A stretch of 64,000 nt of DNA from Stereocaulon alpinum. Taxonomy: Eukaryota > Ascomycota > Lecanoromycetes > Lecanorales > Stereocaulaceae. The translations under genes and the position numbers were made by a program. The DNA lies in assembly GCA_018257865.1 (NCBI GenBank), contig JAEUBA010000085.1, positions 1-64,000 of the forward strand, written 5' to 3'. Every line of letters begins with the position of its first letter. Position 1 is the first letter of the stretch. Below are positions 61,601 to 64,000 of the stretch, one piece after another. Below the pieces are notes generated by a model. The model was not told the origin of the DNA. It searched no databases and saw nothing but the letters and a program-made list of their open reading frames with translations.

Positions 61601-64000
61601 GCCAAATTCTGGACAGAAACCCGCGTTACCAAAAACAACCGCCTCCGCAAGGAAAGACATGTCATACTTGGTGTCCCTGTATCAGATTCTGTCGACAACC
61701 ATCCAAGATGGCGAACGTTCTTGCGCCCAGCCGAGCTTCCTTGGCTATCTCAGCATCAAATCGAGGGCAAGATCATCTTCCCAGCTGCTGGCTACCTGAC
61801 TATGGCCATCGAAGCCGCGACCCGTCTTGACAAATGCCCAGAGTCTATCAAGAGCGTTACAATCCGCGACGTCTCCTTCAAGTCAGCTCTTCCCGTCCGG
61901 ACTGATGACATGGGTACCGAAGTACTCCTCGAGATGCAACCGATCCTGGCATCGGCGAAGAGGACCTCCGATACGTGGTACCGATTCATCATCAGCTCCT
62001 ATGATGCCACTGAAAGGTGCGATGAACATTGTCACGGCTTGATTGAGGTCGAAGAGGGCTTACCTGCCTCTGTCGAGACTCTTGAAGCACACCCGTCATT
62101 GGCGGAGCTTCAGAAGAAGTCGAACAGGACCATGACAATGCAAAAGTACTATGAGCATCTCCATTCCATGGGCCTGCAGTATGGAGAAGACTTCAGGCTG
62201 CTTTCTGGCAATGTCGAAAGCGGACCTGGCTTCTCCATGGCACCTCTTACGTTCCGCCCTGACCAGGCGTCGTCTTCAAACACCGACCTTTGCATGGTCC
62301 ATCCTACCTTCTTGGATGCCTCCTTCCATGTCATCTTTGCGGGCGCTGAAGCAGCAATGGGCCGAAGCCTCGGCGAGCCCTTTGTACCTACCTTCATGAA
62401 GTCCATGAAAGTCTCTGGACTCCTTCAACAAATGAAGTCTTCGGAGGAGCAGCAGAGATTCTGGGTTAGCGCCGAGACCAAGCTTCCCGGACCTCGTGTG
62501 GCTATCAGCGATCTGTCAATCCAATCCGATGATTGCAGCGAGCTCATGATTGAGATCAAAGGTGGAGAGTTCACCGCCTTGGGTGGAGACATGAGTGGCG
62601 ATGCACCAGAGCGAAAGCTCTTCTTCCGCAACCGATGGCAGCCTGCCTTCTCCCTGCTCGGAAAGAACCTTCGAGCCCCTTCATTCAACAACTTGGGCCA
62701 AGTCATGGACTGCTTTGCCCATCAGATTCCCGATTCGACCATCTTACATCTCTCGTCCGACCCAGAGTCTGTTAGGAAGGTCCTCACTCCTCTTGGCGGT
62801 AACAATGGTCATCGTCGTCGCTTCCAAAGCCTGATGCCAGTCTCTGCCGCTTCGAAAGACATGTTCCAAGCTTGGGATAATGCTAAGAAAGAATGGATCA
62901 CTCGACCTTATGCCGATCCAGATACCATGACCGCTGCTTGGGATAGCCTGGAGAAGGAGTGGGCCGGTCGGATCAACCTTGGCGAGCCGCAAGCCGCTAG
63001 CTTTGATGCTGTTATCATTGAGGAGCCTACTCAGCTGGACATTAAGTCTCTGCTGAAGCCAAATGGTTTTGCCATCAGTAACATTGCCGAGTTCGACCAC
63101 CAAGACTTGACCCTCGTCTTCCAGAGTGGCAAGATCGGCGTCTGGCAGAACCGCACTGTCGCCAACTTCTCCTCCGACTCGCTCACACTTATCATGCCTG
63201 AAGACATTTCTGAGAGCACAGAGACCATTGCCTCCAAGATCGAGAAAACTTTTGGCGGCGCAGTCTCAAGAATATCTTTACTCGAGCTGAATGACGAACC
63301 TGAAGTGGCTGACAATGTCGTTATCCTGGCCAGCCTGGACAGCGACCTGTTCTTCGATGCTGCCAATGACACTGCAAGGCATTACGAAGCCGTTCGAAAA
63401 CTTCTCACGAGTGACAGCACCAATATGGTCTGGGCTACCAGAAATGCTACCCATGAGGCCGAAAGTCCTCAGCAGGGTATCATCCTTGGCTTGTGCCGTG
63501 TTGCACGCAGTGAGAATGAGAAGCTTAGGCTCGTCACACTGGACGTCTCAGAGTCTACTGGTGAAGATAGAGTGGCTAAGTGCACTCTCGAGGTCCTCGA
63601 CCGCCAGCTTGGAGAAGACGAGTTCTCTGAGCGAGATGGCACCCTCGAGATCCCTAAATGCGAGCCCGATAATGCTCGAAATTCTAAGCTCCCATTCAAT
63701 GCACGTGGTGAGCCCGAGATGGAGCGATTCGAACAAACTCGTCCACTGGCCCTCAAGATCGGAAAGGTCGGATTGCTAGACTCCCTAGCCTTCGCCGACG
63801 ACGAAGACATCTTGGACAACGATTTGGCCGACGATGAGGTTGAGATTGAAGTCAAGGCCTCGGCAATCAACTTTCGCGATGTTGCTGCCTCTCTAGGCAT
63901 CATCGATGACTATAAGCTTGGAGACGAATGTGCTGGTATTGTTCGCCGCGCTGGCCGTAACGTTAGCTCTTACGAATTCAAGGCTGGCGATCGGGTAGTG
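58659..64000 (+). CDS. Highly reducing type I polyketide synthase (partial, 5' end)
   Basis: Exons 58659-58973, 59026-59170 and 59223 to the window edge; introns 52 and 52 nt; 1746 residues visible with no stop. After a Ser-rich leader comes the ketosynthase (~48-475): AIVGLACRVPGA, DTACSSS with active Cys222, EAHGTGTQAGDP and NIGHLEGA. The acyltransferase (~580-870) has FTGQGAQ and GHSAGE with Ser673. The dehydratase starts near 970 with HQIEGKIIFP (His998), and HPTFLDASFH follows. Residues ~1250-1670 hold FFRNRW and a region without the SAM-binding ExGxGTG motif, so the C-methyltransferase seems absent or degenerate. The enoylreductase begins near 1675 (EIEVKASAINFRDV). The KR and ACP should lie beyond the edge. 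It would make a reduced, unmethylated chain in the cytosol. No release domain is expected. Confidence 0.95.

Noticed and set aside
1..64000. tRNA, rRNA and riboswitch genes
   Set aside because: Scanning by eye found no cloverleaf consensus boxes, rRNA core sequences or TPP-type elements. A covariance-model search could still find one.

Overview
The window is nuclear DNA of a filamentous ascomycete (Pezizomycotina). Most genes are split by short introns of 47-84 nt with GT..AG ends and CTAAC/CTGAC-like branch sites. The protein families are typically fungal: HET domain, Zn2Cys6 factor, RTA1-like, SAT4-type rhodopsin-like, DUF7730-like, highly reducing polyketide synthase. I saw no prokaryotic-style operons, rRNA, tRNA or CRISPR array. 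The species cannot be named from the sequence alone.

Layout. 1-0.6 kb is AT-rich with a degenerate direct repeat. 0.6-12.7 kb holds a predicted secreted protein, a Ure2/YghU-like glutathione transferase, a seven-helix rhodopsin-like membrane protein, a short-chain dehydrogenase, an acidic protein of unknown function and a DUF7730-like protein. 13.4-17.6 kb has an aldo-keto reductase pseudogene and an intact GABA/choline-type permease with a GC-AG intron. 18.1-23.7 kb is the most striking locus: a 1388-residue helical-repeat protein with a C-terminal CHAT caspase-like protease domain, transcribed divergently from a 306-residue protein that looks gasdermin-like. 24.2-29.8 kb carries a MARVEL-type membrane protein, an eight-exon P450 and a secreted protein. 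31.6-44 kb is gene-poor and mixed: two pseudogenes, a RING protein, a 604-residue protein with a HEPN-like R-x4-H motif, a degenerate 20-bp repeat, and a HET-domain protein. 45.3 kb to the end looks like one arm of a secondary-metabolite cluster: stand-alone thioesterase, DHA2 MFS transporter, RTA1-like protein, Zn2Cys6 regulator, and a highly reducing PKS that runs off the right edge.

How the genes may work together. The CHAT protein and its neighbour share a 367-bp promoter region and resemble the fungal protease plus pore-former pairs that drive regulated cell death. The HET protein and the HEPN-like protein, 16-20 kb away, are of classes also tied to nonself recognition or defence. On the right, the PKS would build a reduced chain, the thioesterase could release it in trans, the MFS protein could export it and the zinc-cluster protein could control the set. 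Inverted CGG triplets in the MFS/RTA1 and PKS upstream regions fit that idea. Exon borders were deduced by hand from splice signals and reading frame. The CHAT pair and the cluster roles are inferences.
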